From: Ceratorhiza oryzae-sativae
Lineage: Eukaryota; Basidiomycota; Agaricomycetes; Cantharellales; Ceratobasidiaceae
Direction: 5' to 3'
NCBI GenBank assembly: GCA_030998015.1
Contig: JARWMV010000235.1
Location: 62,001 to 126,000, forward strand
DNA length: 64,000 nt
Of this stretch, positions 1-12,600 are shown one piece after another. Under the pieces are notes generated by a model. It was not told where the DNA came from. It made no database searches and worked only from the letters and a program-made list of their open reading frames with translations. Position numbers and translations under genes: made by a program. Position 1 is the first letter of the stretch. Every line of letters starts with the position of its first letter.

Positions 1-1
1 C

Positions 2-277
2 CTCGGACTGGTAGACAAGTATATTTCCTCTCGCGGCGTATATAGAGCCGAGCTCAAGTCCGGGAAATACATTGTGGCCACAAGATGCAGCGGCAAGCTT
101 GGCATCTGGACAGGCGCGGGCGTGAAGGTCGGACGTGTCGGCGTGTCCTTGGTTGACAGTACAGGCGCGAGGGGAGCGGAACAGGCTGTCGACGTTGAAA
201 CCGAAGAGATTGCCAAAGGAAAAGTAATCACAGTTCAGATCCAGGGACGGAGTGAGGTCGTGTTTGAGCTTGCATAG
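2..277 (+). CDS. 3' end of an unidentified protein-coding gene
   Basis: The reading frame is open from the left edge to a TAG at 275-277, giving about 91 C-terminal residues. The sequence alternates short hydrophobic and polar stretches (for example GKYIVATRCSG, GVKVGRVGVSLVDS, ITVQIQGRSEVVFELA) and looks like an all-beta domain ending at the C-terminus. I do not recognise the family. The gene converges on RPA49, whose stop lies 130 bp away at 408, so the two probably share a short terminator region. That it is coding rests on composition and on the absence of stops only. Confidence 0.55.
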   Translation, partial: LGLVDKYISSRGVYRAELKSGKYIVATRCSGKLGIWTGAGVKVGRVGVSLVDSTGARGAEQAVDVETEEIAKGKVITVQIQGRSEVVFELA

Positions 278-407
278 ACGTAGCCTCACAACGTTTGTAA
301 ATAATGTAACGATTCTGCGATGTAGCGCGATAATATATTGTAGCCATTGACTTACAACAACACAATAACTTTCCCAGCAACAGGCCACCATAGAATCTGA
401 ATACGCA

Positions 408-1978
408 TTACTTGCCCCCTCGCTTTGTGAGTGACTTGGGTTTTGGGAATTCAAGAGGTACGCTCAAGACAGCGCGTTTTTCGTCCCCGGTCCCTTGAAC
501 CTTGCATCCCAATGATTTAAAATATGTTGTTAACCTATTAAACAATAAGCGACCTATCGGATTATGTGTACATGAGACCTACTTAGCGGGCGTGAGCTTC
601 AAGTCTGTAGCAAGGGTGGCAATGGGAGTAGAATATGAGTCGATGCGCAAGCATAACGCGAGGAAATAAGTAAGCAGTTTGGTCTCGGTTTGGCTAGTCA
701 CAGTCGGACTAAGGTATAGATGATCAGATGTTGTGTCGCGAGTCAACGGAAATGCTTCTTGGCTCACCGTCCCCCACGAGCTGTTTCAGTGAATCTCTCA
801 ATTAGGCCATCGAAGATTACATCCGGCACCAGATTCGCATCGAGTCGTTCTCGTAACGCCCCACGCGGATCCGTCGTCGACTTGGCAAGGATGTGACCAG
901 CCGTGTTGCGGAACGCCAAAAGAATAGATGCATAGATTAGGGATTTCCTAGACCCGGATGAGAGCTTTAGGCTTCCTGGCGAAGTGTGGGCGCTCACAAT
1001 TTTGATTTGGAAATTGTGTCTCCCGTCGCAAACATTTGGGAGAGTCTATGGTTTAGCCATGTACTATGTCGGAATGGTAATAGAGCGCGACGCTCCGGAG
1101 AAGTACTGGCAGCGCCGAATGGCTGTACTGATATTGAACCGAATTCGGGAGCTGGAATAATACTGGAGAGCGGGTAAGCCTCGGCTGGGGTAGCAGCGGA
1201 GGTGTTGGGGGTGGGGATTAGTCTGGTCGAAAGCGCAGCTTCTATCACCTCCTCTGCCAAATATATTAGATGGTTATTTGCTGATGTGACGGAGAGCCAA
1301 CCTTTTGTTGGAAGCGCACTGGTTCCGCCCCGAACGCTCTCCGCAACGAAATCCTGGACATCTTTCATTGCTGCGACATCCACTTTGTTTCTCTCTGCAG
1401 CTCTGATTGCAGCCTTTGCTTTCTTCGTGCCAAAAGCTTCGCCGAGAACATTTCGGGCCTGGACACGCTGTGCTTGAGAGACGGCTTGGGGTTCCATATT
1501 CTTGAGTGTCTTTACTGTGCGAGTGAGGTCATACAGCGGAGCAACTCGAAAGGTGACAGTGTTGGATTTGCGATCGTGTAGAGCGATCAAGTATCTGTTT
1601 TCCAATATTCAGGTCGTGTGCTAATAGAATTATGGAAACGTCCGAACTGGCAAGCATATCCTGTGCTGCTGGCAGCCTCGTCCTGGTTCGTGCTCACGTA
1701 TTCTATCTTTGGGGTTTCGGAGACAAGTATCGTGGATTGCTGGGTTTTGTCGCCGGCGCGGATGTTTTTGCCATACAAATAGGCAGGTGTCTCGCTGGGA
1801 GGAACAAGGGAAGGAAAATGGGCTAGGATTCTTGTTGAGAATGGGCCTTTAATAGACCACCATGGTCCTTACCTAGAACCGGACCAGCTGTGGAAGGCGA
1901 TACCCCGATAACGTTGACCTTGGTTATAGCAGCGAATTCATTGGTGTCCGCGCCGCGTTTCCGTTTGAGGCTGGACAT
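408..1978 (-). CDS. RPA49: RNA polymerase I subunit RPA49 (A49/PAF53)
   Basis: Six exons (1978-1873, 1822-1648, 1594-998, 947-768, 708-583, 534-408) sum to 1,311 nt, an exact 436-codon frame, with five GT-AG introns of 48-59 nt. A49 forms the A49-A34.5 heterodimer of Pol I and helps initiation and elongation in the nucleolus. Visible family marks: the N-terminal dimerisation barrel (GVSPSTAGPVLAHFPSLVPP, then a YLIALHDRKS strand), the linker block EAFGTKKAKAAIRAAERN, the tandem winged-helix domain (SLIYASILLAFRN, DLKLTP), and a C-terminal LGCKV strand. Length matches the family (about 410-440 aa). The start is the ATG at 1978, followed at once by a KRKR cluster; an in-frame ATG at 2020 is possible but less likely. 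The gene looks intact. Confidence 0.92.
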
Positions 1979-4430
1979 GGTGATCGAAATTATTAAGTTG
2001 GTCACGTGAGAGCCACTCAAGTCATCACGGCGCCTCCTTTGACTAATGCTGCCGGGTATTTGTTAGTCTATTGCTCCTATATATATACCACGCTATATAT
2101 GCGAGTAGTGCAGTGTGCGTAAGATGAGTAAAAGTGTGATATATTCAAGTGTGCGGATAACTACCTACGGAGCGAGACTGCGCACCTTACATACACGATT
2201 AAGGGGCGTTCTAGTACATCGTAGAACGTTAAACTAAGTACGCGATTCGTACTACACGAGTCATGCGATCGCCAGGGCATTCTGGTAGATTCGATATATA
2301 TTTGTATATTTGTATTCTACAACGGGCTCAGGTATGGCAGCAAGGCGCCAGAGAGGCAGGAGAGCGCGGGTATGGCGTATAAAACGCAGGTGTGGCGCGG
2401 AGTACGCGCGAACCGAGTGTTGGGTACTCGGCTCTCTGGGACGGGGGCCACATTCTATGTTGATCAACATATGTCAGTATGCGTCTTTGAACCGGTATCC
2501 CAGAGGGAAATATGATGGCGCTGGATAAAACTCGACACACGCTGACAGGCGCCAACACGATGTTGTTGTGGTCGAGCACGAGGCATCCTCAGGGCGCGCG
2601 TCTTGCGTGACCATTGCAATTTCAGCGAGCTACATCAACACGAGGCCAAACCGCTCAAGAAACAAATCCAGAATAAATACGGCACCACACATCTCGGAGA
2701 TGAGGGTACAACTGCTCAGGGAAATCTGTGGGTGCAATGAATCCAAGGTTTAGTTCATATGTTCATGGCATGCAATGGATGTTCAGGATGGATTTATTGC
2801 ATCAATTACACGCCTCCTGGTGTGAGGAAGAAGCTACAAATAAAGTAGAAGCTCTTGATCTGAAATGACGTAGTAAAGAAGCATGTCAAAGAATGCAGCG
2901 TCGTTTTCGTAAGGGTCACTTGTACGAACCAAGGGTGTGTCCCTGTCTCACCATTCATAACACGTCAAAATTAGTGCCTTTTCATAACGAGGGGATTCAA
3001 ATCAAGAAGTCTTACTGTAGAAGAAATGTCAGGCTGAAGCAATAAACGAGAGCCGTGGAGTGATTCAACCAGTGTAGCTTCTGGTGTAACACCAGGGGGT
3101 CCATGAACGTGACCTGTGTGTCGCGTCGGCTGGCCCCTCGCCCAATACCTATCATTGTATTGGGTATCACCAGTTAGAACTTGAGCATATGACTGTGGTC
3201 CTAAATCCAAGCTGCTAACCTGTCTTGGAAGACTAATCTGGAGCTACGTATATAACACGGAAACTAGCTACTTAAATATATGAGAGAGAGATAATACCCG
3301 AAAGACAGAAAGGTGTACAGAACAACGAGAAACCGCGCACAATGGTATCGCGAACCGCGAACCGCTCAGCGCTTGCATTGCTGGAGTGCTATGTTTTTCT
3401 TTCCCTTTTCCGCTTGGGCTAACAGTTTAGATGGCGCCGCACCTAGGGTGCGGTTTGAAACTCCTGAGATCTTAATAACATATTTCTACCTAGTGTGCTG
3501 TGTATTAGGGGAGTTATTAACATGTTAAATAACATAGGGGGAAACATTTATACAAGACAAATACGTGATGTAATCAAAGTTCCTGGAAAGAGCTCTTGTC
3601 CACCCCCTTTGTATCCTTCTTAGCCGAGGCCTGCCCTTTCATAAATCGACGTTTCTGAGCTACCTTTGGCTCAGCGTTGGTTGTGCATGATCCCTCAGTT
3701 GGTTCGTCAGAGAGTATATCCAGCAACATTGGGCTACGTAAATCAACGCCGTACTCTCTCTCCATGTCTAAACCTCAACAACACATTTTTATACCTTTTC
3801 TAGCGGGTTTCTACCGGTACAAGCCAAGCCCACTTGACAGCATTTAGCTGCACTGAAACACATACGATGTGGGTAATCAACTTGGACATAGTAATATTGA
3901 GCGACAAAGACAGCGTATAACACATTCATGCCACAACGCACGAATGCCCTCTTGGGGTTATCAGGCACATTTCACACTAGCACACAAATCAAACCTACGC
4001 CATTTGATCTGCTGCAGAATGGGACTTGATTTTCATTCAGCCGAGTTGGAAATTCAGTAACCTACCGAGTTTAGATAGCGTCTCACATGCGAAGTTCTAG
4101 GTACCATTCTGCTGTTTGCAGCCGCGAGTGGGAAACCGTTAGATGGATTAGTCCGATAAATATCCATCGTCTTGCCCGCCTCGATTCACCAGTCACGGCC
4201 GGCTATACCTTATAGTTTATTGCAATGTGGCTGAGGAGAAGTACACCATTCGGACCGACTACGCGAGCCATTAGTGAGGGATATCACACTGGGCAGGGGT
4301 GTCCGATGGAATTCAGTTGGGGCTGACAGGTTCCAGCGCGCACCAGTCGCCAGGTCTTCAGCCCCCGGCCGACCTTCAGAACGTAATGAGGCTGTCCACT
4401 TTGGGCTCCGAGTGGAAGTTCTGAATTTAG
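1979..4430. other. Intergenic stretch without a supportable gene
   Basis: Only short ORFs (up to 84 codons) occur, with no recognisable protein motif on either strand. Bases 3351-3442 and 4036-4430 belong to the duplicated BBE segment. Bases about 3443-4035 (roughly 590 bp) are absent from the second copy of that segment, so they are an insertion here or a deletion there; I see no terminal repeats. A 63-codon lysine-rich minus ORF at 3574-3765 could be a small gene but has no support beyond being open. Confidence 0.5.
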
Positions 4431-4437
4431 TATAAAT
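4431..4437 (+). promoter_or_regulatory. TATA box of BBE-like copy 1
   Basis: TATAAAT lies 51 bp before the ATG at 4488 and is kept at the same place in copy 2 (53,888). The short spacing implies a 5' leader of about 20-25 nt. Confidence 0.5.
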
Positions 4438-4487
4438 TATGCCGCAATAAATCAGATAACCCACACTTCTCCTTCATTCTGGTGACC

Positions 4488-6493
4488 ATGAGGCTACGAG
4501 GCTGCTTCGTATTCGCGACTTCGGCTGTTGGGCTCTCGGCAGCCCTCAACGCCAATATTGAAGCCCGCACTGCACCGTCTCCCGACCCGAGTTCCCTTGC
4601 AGCCTGTAAGGCCATCGACCAGAAAGGTATTGAAGTGCATTATGCTGGTGCGATCCTTTCTATTCACTGTGGCATTCGGCTACTGAAGCGACCATGCGAG
4701 CAGGCGATCCCTCGTATACCAAAGGAAATAGCCACTGGTCTTCTACTAGCACTCAAAACTCGACATGCGTAACCGAGCCTGCTGATGCGAAGGATGTCTC
4801 CACTATCGTGAGCCTCATTGCAATCGTTTCTATGCATTCAACATAACTCTGATGGATTCTTTTTAGCTCAACATTGTAGGCAATGCCTCGGCACCATTTG
4901 GCATTCGCTCCGGTGGACATACCACCAACATAGGCTTCTCATCCACAACCGGGGTCCAAATCGCGCTATTCAAGCTCAGCCAGGTTATTTATCATCCCGC
5001 GCCACTTGCGGCGGACGGATCGGTCGGAACAGTCGAAATTGGATCTGGATTGGTAAGACTCGACTGTTCACCATGCAATGGCAATAAATAAGACTTCAAT
5101 AGATCTGGGACGATGTTTATGCAGCGCTTGCCCCCCATGGCGTAACTGCAATTGGTGCTCGCGCTAGCGGGGTCGGTGTCGGCGGCTTTATACTTGGTGG
5201 TGGATACGGCTTTTTGAGCAACCAATACGGGTAAGTTGCTGATTGTTTTTCGGAAAATCGATTCAATATACGATTACGCCCACGAGACTTGCCATCGACA
5301 CTGTCAAAGCTTTCGAGGTCGTTCTCCCAGGTGGCAACATCACTATCGCAAATGAAACCAAGAATCCCGACTTGTTCTGGGGTTTGAAGGTATAATCTGT
5401 GATAGTATGCTATTGTCATATCATCTAATAGTATTCCTCCTAGGGCGGCTTCAACAATTTTGGAATCGTCACCAAGTTCACGGTATTGGCTTTCCCGCAG
5501 AAAGAAGTATGGGGCGGCGTGCAAGTCTATGCGGGTGAATACATCGCAGCAGTCAATCAAGCTACATTAGACTTCATCGCAAATGTCAAGGATCCGAAAG
5601 CTTCTATAATTCCTTCTACTTTTGCTCTCCCGGTCAACGGATCTCAGGTAAGCCCCGGCATGAGTTACAATACCTGCAAGCTGAAGTTCTCTTTCGATCG
5701 TAGGTAACCGGCGTTAATCTTCAGCTGTTTTATGATGGTCCAACACCACCTTCGGGAATATTTGAACGCTACACATCTATTCCGCACATCTCTTCGAATG
5801 TTTCGACTAGGAGTATGAACAGCCTAATAGCCTCGCGTTCGGTGAATACTACCGATGGCCTGAGGTATGTCCAAGTTATTTGGCTTTTTAAAAAACATTT
5901 CTGAAAATATTTCTTCAGAGCCGCTTTTGTCTCCGTTGCTTTGAAGGACTATTCAAAGTCCTTGCTTGAAGAAATCCATAATCAGACTGAGGTATGTGTT
6001 ACCGAAGATTGCGATGCTATCACGCCTATATCACTATATCATTATATGTAGTTTTGGGGCCAAAAAACACTCCAGCAAGGGGCAACGCTTACGCATGTTG
6101 TCGAGCCATTTCTGCCTTCAATGAGCACGAGGAGCATGGGCGGAGCGTACCCTCACGACAACTATCTTTCCCCTTTCAACGTTGTCTGGCAATGGTCGGA
6201 CCCGCAATACGACCAGCTTTTCCTCAGAATGGCTAAGGAGAGTGCAAAAATCATTTTGAACAAGGCTATTGCGGAGGGGCAAGATGTTGCTGGGGATAAG
6301 CAGATTCAATACGGGAACTATTCGCCTGCCGACAAGGACCTGAAATTGTTCGTATTTCAAGTTGAGGCAATATTATCCTATATTAAAATTTCTCGTCAGG
6401 ATATACGGCGCCAACCTGCCGAAACTGCGCATCCTTAGGAAGAAATACGATCCTAACAACATCATGCGACTTGCGGGAGGATTCCGGTTCTAG
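4488..6493 (+). CDS. Berberine-bridge-enzyme-like FAD oxidoreductase, copy 1
   Basis: Ten exons (4488-4647, 4704-4807, 4867-5052, 5103-5230, 5287-5389, 5444-5647, 5704-5864, 5919-5991, 6052-6347, 6400-6493) give an exact 502-codon frame; every intron is GT-AG, about 40-60 nt. The protein has a short hydrophobic N-terminus that may be a secretion signal, the PP-loop motif RSGGHTTN with the FAD-linking His at about residue 106, [14 protein letters not shown] in the FAD-binding fold, a central substrate domain and the C-terminal block [13 protein letters not shown] typical of the BBE domain. The Cys that makes the second flavin bond in plant BBE is replaced by Ala (about 171), so a mono-covalent flavin is expected. 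The likely role is oxidation of an alcohol, sugar or secondary metabolite; the substrate cannot be told. It is an intact paralog of the gene at 53,945. Confidence 0.9.
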
Positions 6494-6699
6494 GGCACAT
6501 GTCCAAGATATATGCGTTTCTGGCTCGTGATCGCGCACTCACATCTTGTAGCGGGACGAAAATAAAGTGTTTTATAATTGATATAAATAAAAATTTTCCG
6601 CCCTCGGCGAAAACATCAAAACTGAAGCCATTGGCTCGGTCCGTTAGCCAGCGGCACATCCACCAATGACAGCTGGTCACGTGACCTTTTTTTTTGGCA

Positions 6700-8600
6700 T
6701 ACATATTTAGAGACCTACATGAACACATGGACAAACCAGTCATGAAAAAGAAACACAGACACCACAGAACCAAACAAGCAGAGAACAGGACACAGGGGGC
6801 AAAACAGGGGACAGAGGTCAAACAGCCTGAGGGCATACCAAGGACAGAGGACAGTCAAATGTGGAGACAAAGCAGGAGAAGAGGAAACTAAATAATAGAA
6901 TTGTCACAGGGGAAGTGGAAAGCACCAGAGTCCTTGAGAAAATCAACTAGGGCCCAAAGGCCTTTCATCATGTCAAAAACTTTTGCCATCTCTATGGAGG
7001 GGGAGCCTTTGCAAAGGAGCCATTGTGATTCCAAGTGCAGGGGGCAGTCTCAGAGTATGTGCTTGATTGTCTGAAGGGTGTCAGAGCTGACAACCTGAAT
7101 GGTGACACCTAATGCTTGTGAGGTGAAGGCAGATCCAAGGGCTGTAACACTGAGGATCAAGACCACAATGTCTAAGAGGGGACACACAGTGAGGAGGATG
7201 GGTGTGACAACACACAGAGGGGTTTAGAAGTGCACTTGACCTTAAGAGGTCTGGGCAGAGACTGCTTGGCTTGGTGACCACACAGGTAGAAGCTAGATGT
7301 TTGACAGGAGGTTGAGTTCTGAGGCTTAAGGCTCTCAGAATCTCCCTTATATATTCAGCAGAAGGCAGTACATGTGAAATATGGGATTGTATGATTTACA
7401 GGAGTGGTCCCACATCAGTCAGAATATTCTGGAATACATCAACAGTGGTCAACAACAATAAGGTCACATGACTCAGTCAACAATTCTATGCATATATCTG
7501 AATAAACAGGACTTGTTCAAAAACCAGGAAAACCAATGAAAATAAAATAAGATAAAATTTGAATAAATTCATGCTCATGGTCTAGGCCATGACAAAGGGT
7601 AGTATCATTGCAGGGACATAAGGGGTCTGGAGGGTTGTCTTGGTTATATGGTTGGTGTTTGGGTGAGTAGGCACTGGAGAAGCAGTGACCAAGGATGACT
7701 TGGATGAGGCAGCACTGTATCTTTTGTCCTCTCATCTCAGCCAGTGGGCCTCTGAACTTGTTGTGGATGGGGTGCAGCTTCCATGTGGGAGGTTTAGGGA
7801 GGTTGAGCTGGGTGTAGGGCAAGCACATGGTGGACTTCCACCACATGGCCCAGGCCTAGACAACTTTTGCCTTGGATCTAGATTTGATCCACATGATGGT
7901 GTGGTTGAATAACAGGGTTGGCGTAAGCTGTCCTGCTATGTTTGTGATGGTGTTGGCAAGCCTGTTCCCAGGGAAGCTGGAGTGTCATGTGATTCTTTTA
8001 ATGCAGACACACTTAACAACCTACATGAACACAAGTGTCAAGGCCAGAGCCTTAGACAGGGGCAAATACCTCAAAGGGTAACACCTGACTCTACTGCAGT
8101 AAATACAGAGAGTCTACCTGCTATGTCTAAGGGACATGCAGGGAAGGAGGAAGGGGTAGAAGGCAGTGAGGTGCCAAGGATATGAGTTATCAGAGGTGCA
8201 CTTGTACTTAAGAGTACTGGGCAGAAACTGTTATGGCTTGGTGACCACACAGGAAGAGGGGATGACAGGACAAGAGGTTGAGTTCTGAGGCTTAAGGCTC
8301 TCAGACTCTCCCTTATATATTCAGCTAGCTACTGTGTACAAGTTCCCATACAGCACAGAGGTGAGGTACAACTGCAAGAGAGTAACTGAGATGAGACAAA
8401 TACAGTGTTAGAGCAAGCTGAGATGAAAATACTCAAAATAAGCACTGTGGCACTATTACATAATGTGGCAATGCATATATTGTAAAATATAGAATAAACT
8501 TGACTTAGAGAAAAATATAAAAGATGAAAAATGAAAATAAAATATAATAAATGGTGCTCATGACATTGGGTCATGACATATATCTTGCTTGAAGGGTCCC
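6700..8600. mobile_element. Decayed element with two direct repeats (LTR- or TRIM-like)
   Basis: Two diverged direct repeats cover about 6,710-7,560 and 8,015-8,580. The best block is 7226-7370 against 8191-8335: both contain GCACTT, TTGGTGACCACACAGG, GAGTTCTGAGGCTTAAGG and CCCTTATATATTCAGC. Both repeats begin near ACCTACATGAACACA and end in an A-rich part followed by a GCTCATG box. The 450 bp between them has no recognisable protein. Long direct repeats around a tiny core suggest a non-autonomous LTR element or two tandem remnants. I could not define exact ends or a target duplication. Confidence 0.4.
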
Positions 8601-8730
8601 TCACTTATGGGCATGCTATGGCTCTGTGCTACCTGGTGTATGTGTTGAGACCCCCTGTTACTATCCTTTGGTCTTCCTTAAGTAGTGGCTACATCAGTTG
8701 TGTTGTCTATTTCTATCTATTGTGTGTCTC

Positions 8731-9106
8731 TGTCAACAACAACAAGTCAGGCAATGAGGAAAATAGTAAGAAAGTAAAAGAACTTGTATTCAATGAGAGG
8801 TCAAGTTCTTGAGGAGTCCTCTGCAAACTTGACCTGGTTTATATACATAGTACAAGCCACATCATAACAAACAAGTCTGTACAGTGAGTCATGGCTGATA
8901 AGAGATAGAAGCAGTAGAAGTGACTGCAGAACTGTGGAATTTCACATCAGAGTTGAGATACATCTTGGTTATCAGCCCGGAACATCCCCTGAATCACATG
9001 ACACAGATATACCATAAAAGGCAAGTATGTTTTGAAGATGATCTCATAAAATGTAATAAATTGAGAAAATATTATAGAGTGGATATATGCATGTCAGTTC
9101 ATGACA
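8731..9106 (-). repeat. Family A LTR, minus orientation
   Basis: A 376-bp LTR ending TGTCA...TGACA, reading from 9106 to 8731. It has the family's TATATAAA box and the inverted pair AGGTCAAGTT/AACTTGACCT. It sits directly against a plus-strand gag fragment, so it is not the proper 5' LTR of that element. The flanking 5-mers (GTCTC and CCTGT) do not match, so a rearrangement or deletion happened here. Confidence 0.75.
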
Positions 9107-9686
9107 CCTGTCATCCAATGTAACAGACAGCATGGTGGCCCAAAACTATGATCCCTGCACTAAGACCTTTGCCCAGCTCACCCAGTGGGCCCTAGAAATC
9201 AACTGTCACCTTATCTTGTTTGGTAGCAAAAGGATGTCCCATGGAGGCAACAAGTCTAGCAGCAATAATGCCTCATCCAGTAAGCCAACAACCACCCAAA
9301 GCAATCCCCCAAGGGAAAAGTTCAGGAATGGGGAGCAGGTATACAAGATCAAGGACGGTAAAGTGGTGAAGGGCCAAATTGTGGCCATCAGGCCCAATGT
9401 GAAGGGCTTCACAGTTCCTACTGTTTGCTATGACAGTAGCAACTCTAATGTACAAGAGTCATTTAAGGACATAAAGAAGGACAACCACCCTCTGGTGGCC
9501 CCCAAGGCAAAAGACCCAGACATGATGGACCTGGACAGTGCAGGAAAAGGGAAGGGGACGAATACCTGCTATAACTGTGGAGGGTGTGGCCATATTGCTG
9601 CCAAATGTCCCTCAGCCAAGATGTCAGGATACAAGGCAGTGGTTGAGGATGTAGAAACAACTGATGATGAGTCAGTAAAAGAATGA
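9107..9686 (+). pseudogene. E1 element gag, 3' part with CCHC zinc knuckle
   Basis: This is the C-terminal part of a chromovirus Gag, equal to E2 gag from about residue 275 on. It starts mid-domain (TDSMVAQNYDP), so at least half the gene is missing. The RNA-binding knuckle CYNCGGCGHIAAKC (C-x2-C-x4-H-x4-C) lies near 9568-9609. The TGA stop overlaps the next ATG by the four bases ATGA at 9683-9686, an arrangement also seen in E2 and A2. Confidence 0.8.
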
Positions 9687-12600
9687 GCTCAAACTGTGCC
9701 AGGGGGGCAGTCTTGGGTGCTATGTTACAAAATGCACAGAATGAAAATAAAAATATGGAAATGGAATGTATGTCGTTAGGAAACCAATCACAACGTCAGT
9801 TTTTCTTTCATGCATTTCCTCTGCACATAACCCCTGAATACAAGTCTGCATACAATATGAAAAAATTCAGCAGATGGGCCATGATTGATTCAGGGGCCAC
9901 ATCAGTATTTATCCATGAAGACCTTGTTAAACAACATTGTATCCCTACCATCGCCCTAAAAACACCAAAGAAACTATGAGTAATCAATGGAAGGGAAATC
10001 AACTCTGGGTCTGTGACCCACTATTGCACCTTTGAGTTGTGCATTCAGGAGCACCAAGAAATTCTCAGTGCTTATGTTGTGAACATTGGCAAAAATGATC
10101 TAGTCCTGGGCATGTCATGGCTCAAATTCCATAACCCTGCCATTGATTGGGATGGAAAGGACATGAAATTCAACTTGCCAATATGCTTGAAGCATTGCAT
10201 TACAAAGCCCCTACACATGCAAGCAAATGAACCCAAAGAGCTTCAGTTGGACTCCCTAGACTCGCTTCCAGCAAAATACAAAGAATTCAAGAAAATATTT
10301 GCTGAAGAAGATGATGTCCAGCCATTACCACCCCATAGAAAGTGGGACATGGAGATAGACCTAAAACTGGATGCTAAGCCAAGGCATGGCCCCATATATA
10401 GTGTGGGTGTCAAGGAAGATGCAGAATTGCACAAGACCTTGGACTGCCAATTGAAAGCAGGGCATATTAGACCCTCAAGGTCACCAATGGCATCCCCAGT
10501 CATATTTGTTAAAAAGAAGAATGGAAAGCTGTGCATGTGCATTGACTACCAGCAGCTAAATGAGATGACTGTCTCCAATGTGTACCCACTTCCATGCATC
10601 AATGATATTGTGGAGACCTTGCGTGGGGCAAAGATATTCACCAAGTTTGATTTAAAGTGGGGTTTCAATCTTATACAAATCCAGGAAGGAGATGAATGGA
10701 AAGCCGCTTTTAAGACCAAGTATGGGTTGTACAAGCCTTTAGTCATGCAATTCAGCCAGAAGAATGCACCAGGGACCTTTATGGCTATGATCTGAGAGGA
10801 ATTCCAAGACATTGAGGGCATCTATGTTGTAATTTACATGGACAACATACTAGTGTTCTCCAAAACCCAAGAAGAGCATGATGAACATGTCAGAGAAGTC
10901 TTGCGCCATCTTCAAAAGGCTGGCTTATACTGTGCTCTGGAGAAATGTGTTTTCAATGTCACTGAAGTTGACTACCTGGGAATAGTAGTGACCCCCCAGG
11001 GAATTAAAGTAGACCCAGCCAAGGTCAAAAAAGCCATTGAATGGCCAACCCCTACCAACCCAACTGAAGTCCTGGAAGGGCTGGGATTTGCAAATTGGTT
11101 AAGGCACTTCATAAAGGACTTTTCAAAAATCACAAAATGTCTTTATGAATTAGTCAAGAAGGATGTAAAGTGGGAATGGATGGAGGAGAGGGATTGGGCA
11201 TGGAATTTACTGAAGCAGAAACTAAAGGAAGCCCCCCTCCTAATTCAGCCAGAGCCTAGTAAACCATTTATTCTGGAAACAGACACCTCAGGCTATGCCA
11301 CAGGTGCTGTATTATTGCAATACAGAGAAGACAGAATGCTCCACCCAATCTCCTATTATTCCAAAGCTATGGTCCCAGCAGAAAGGAACTATGATATCTA
11401 CAACAAAGAAATGCTGGCAATTACAAAGGCCCTCAAACACTGGTGTCACTTGCTAGAAGGGGCTGAACACCCAGTAAACATTGTTTGTGATCACAAAAAT
11501 TTGGAGTATTGGAAGACAAATTGGCCACTGAATGGCTGAGTCACGCCATGGCATGAGTTCCTATCCAGATTTGAATTCAAGATTCTATACATTGAAGGGG
11601 CAAAGAATGGCTGGGCAGACATACTCTCTAGGCTGTCAAGGCACATCCCTAAAGAGGGGAGTGAGAGCCAAGCTCTGCTTGTGCAAAACCAATTTTTGGA
11701 GCTAAAATCATTGTGGCTACAGGCAATCACACTGGACCATGACCTGGAACAACTCATTAGGGATGCTATCCCAGGGGACCAGCACCTATCAAAAGTGCTG
11801 AAAGCCTTAGATGACAATGAGAAGGTCAAAAATTGGGAATGGGATGAAGGACTCTTATGATACAAGGGCTGAATCTATGTCCCAAATAATAAAGAACTCC
11901 ACAAGCTGGTCATCGAAAGTTGTCATGATAACCCAGTGGCAGGACACCCAGGGCAGTTCAGAACATATGAACTGTTAAACTGCAAATACGCATGGTCATC
12001 AATGAAAAAATCAGTCAACAAATATGTCATGCATTGCAAATCCTGTATCAGGAACAAGCACAGCAACCAAGTTCCCCCAGGGCTCTTAAACCCAATACCA
12101 GCACTGGAAAAGCCTTGGGAGGAAATCACCTATGACCTGATCATGGGGTTACCCCTGTCAGAAGCATTTGATGCCATATGTACAGTTGTTGACTGCCTGA
12201 CAAAAATGGTCCACTTTATTCCATGTCAATCAGAAGCCAGTGCCATGGATTGCGCAAACCTGTTCCTAACTTATGTATGGAAACTTCATGGGTTACCACA
12301 GAAAACCATTTCAGACCATGGCCCCAACTTCACATCCAAATTCCTAAGGCACCTGTACAAATGGCTGGATATAAAACCTTCCTACTCTACAGCATATCAC
12401 CCCCAAAGCAATGGCCAGTCTGAAAGGGCTAACCAAGTAGTAGAAGGGTACATCAGACACTATGTATCAGATCGGCAGGACAACTGGGTCTCACTCTTAC
12501 CCTTGGCTGAATTTGCCTACAATAATGGTGTCAATGCCTCAACTGGCAAATCACCATTCTTTGCAAACTACAGTTTCCATCCAAGGTTGGCAGTTGGGGA

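Larger units (their letters stand above)
3351..6690 (+). repeat. Left arm of the BBE segmental duplication
   Basis: This segment is repeated in the same orientation at about 53,241-56,145. Alignment by eye is nearly continuous through the promoter, all ten exons, the introns and about 190 bp of 3' flank, including the AATAAA at 6561. It stops at the same GGTCACGTGA motif in both copies (6675 and 56,132). The left arm differs by the extra block at about 3443-4035. Everything between the arms apart from small remnants is transposon sequence, so the ancestral order was probably RPA49, BBE1, BBE2, TIM50. Confidence 0.85.

Noticed and set aside
2261..2579. Overlapping ORFs of 69-83 codons on both strands
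   Set aside because: They show no motif, are mutually overlapping and have no exon structure; likely chance.
3443..4035. Interpreting the extra 590 bp in the left BBE arm as a transposon
   Set aside because: No terminal repeats or target duplication could be found; it could equally be a deletion in the other arm.
6462..6836. 124-codon minus ORF after BBE copy 1
   Set aside because: It spans the duplication border and repeat DNA; the equivalent sequence in copy 2 is not open.
10243..10542. Antisense ORFs in the retrotransposon pol genes (also at 11,491, 21,656, 24,956, 26,276)
   Set aside because: They are mirror images of well-matched RT and integrase frames.
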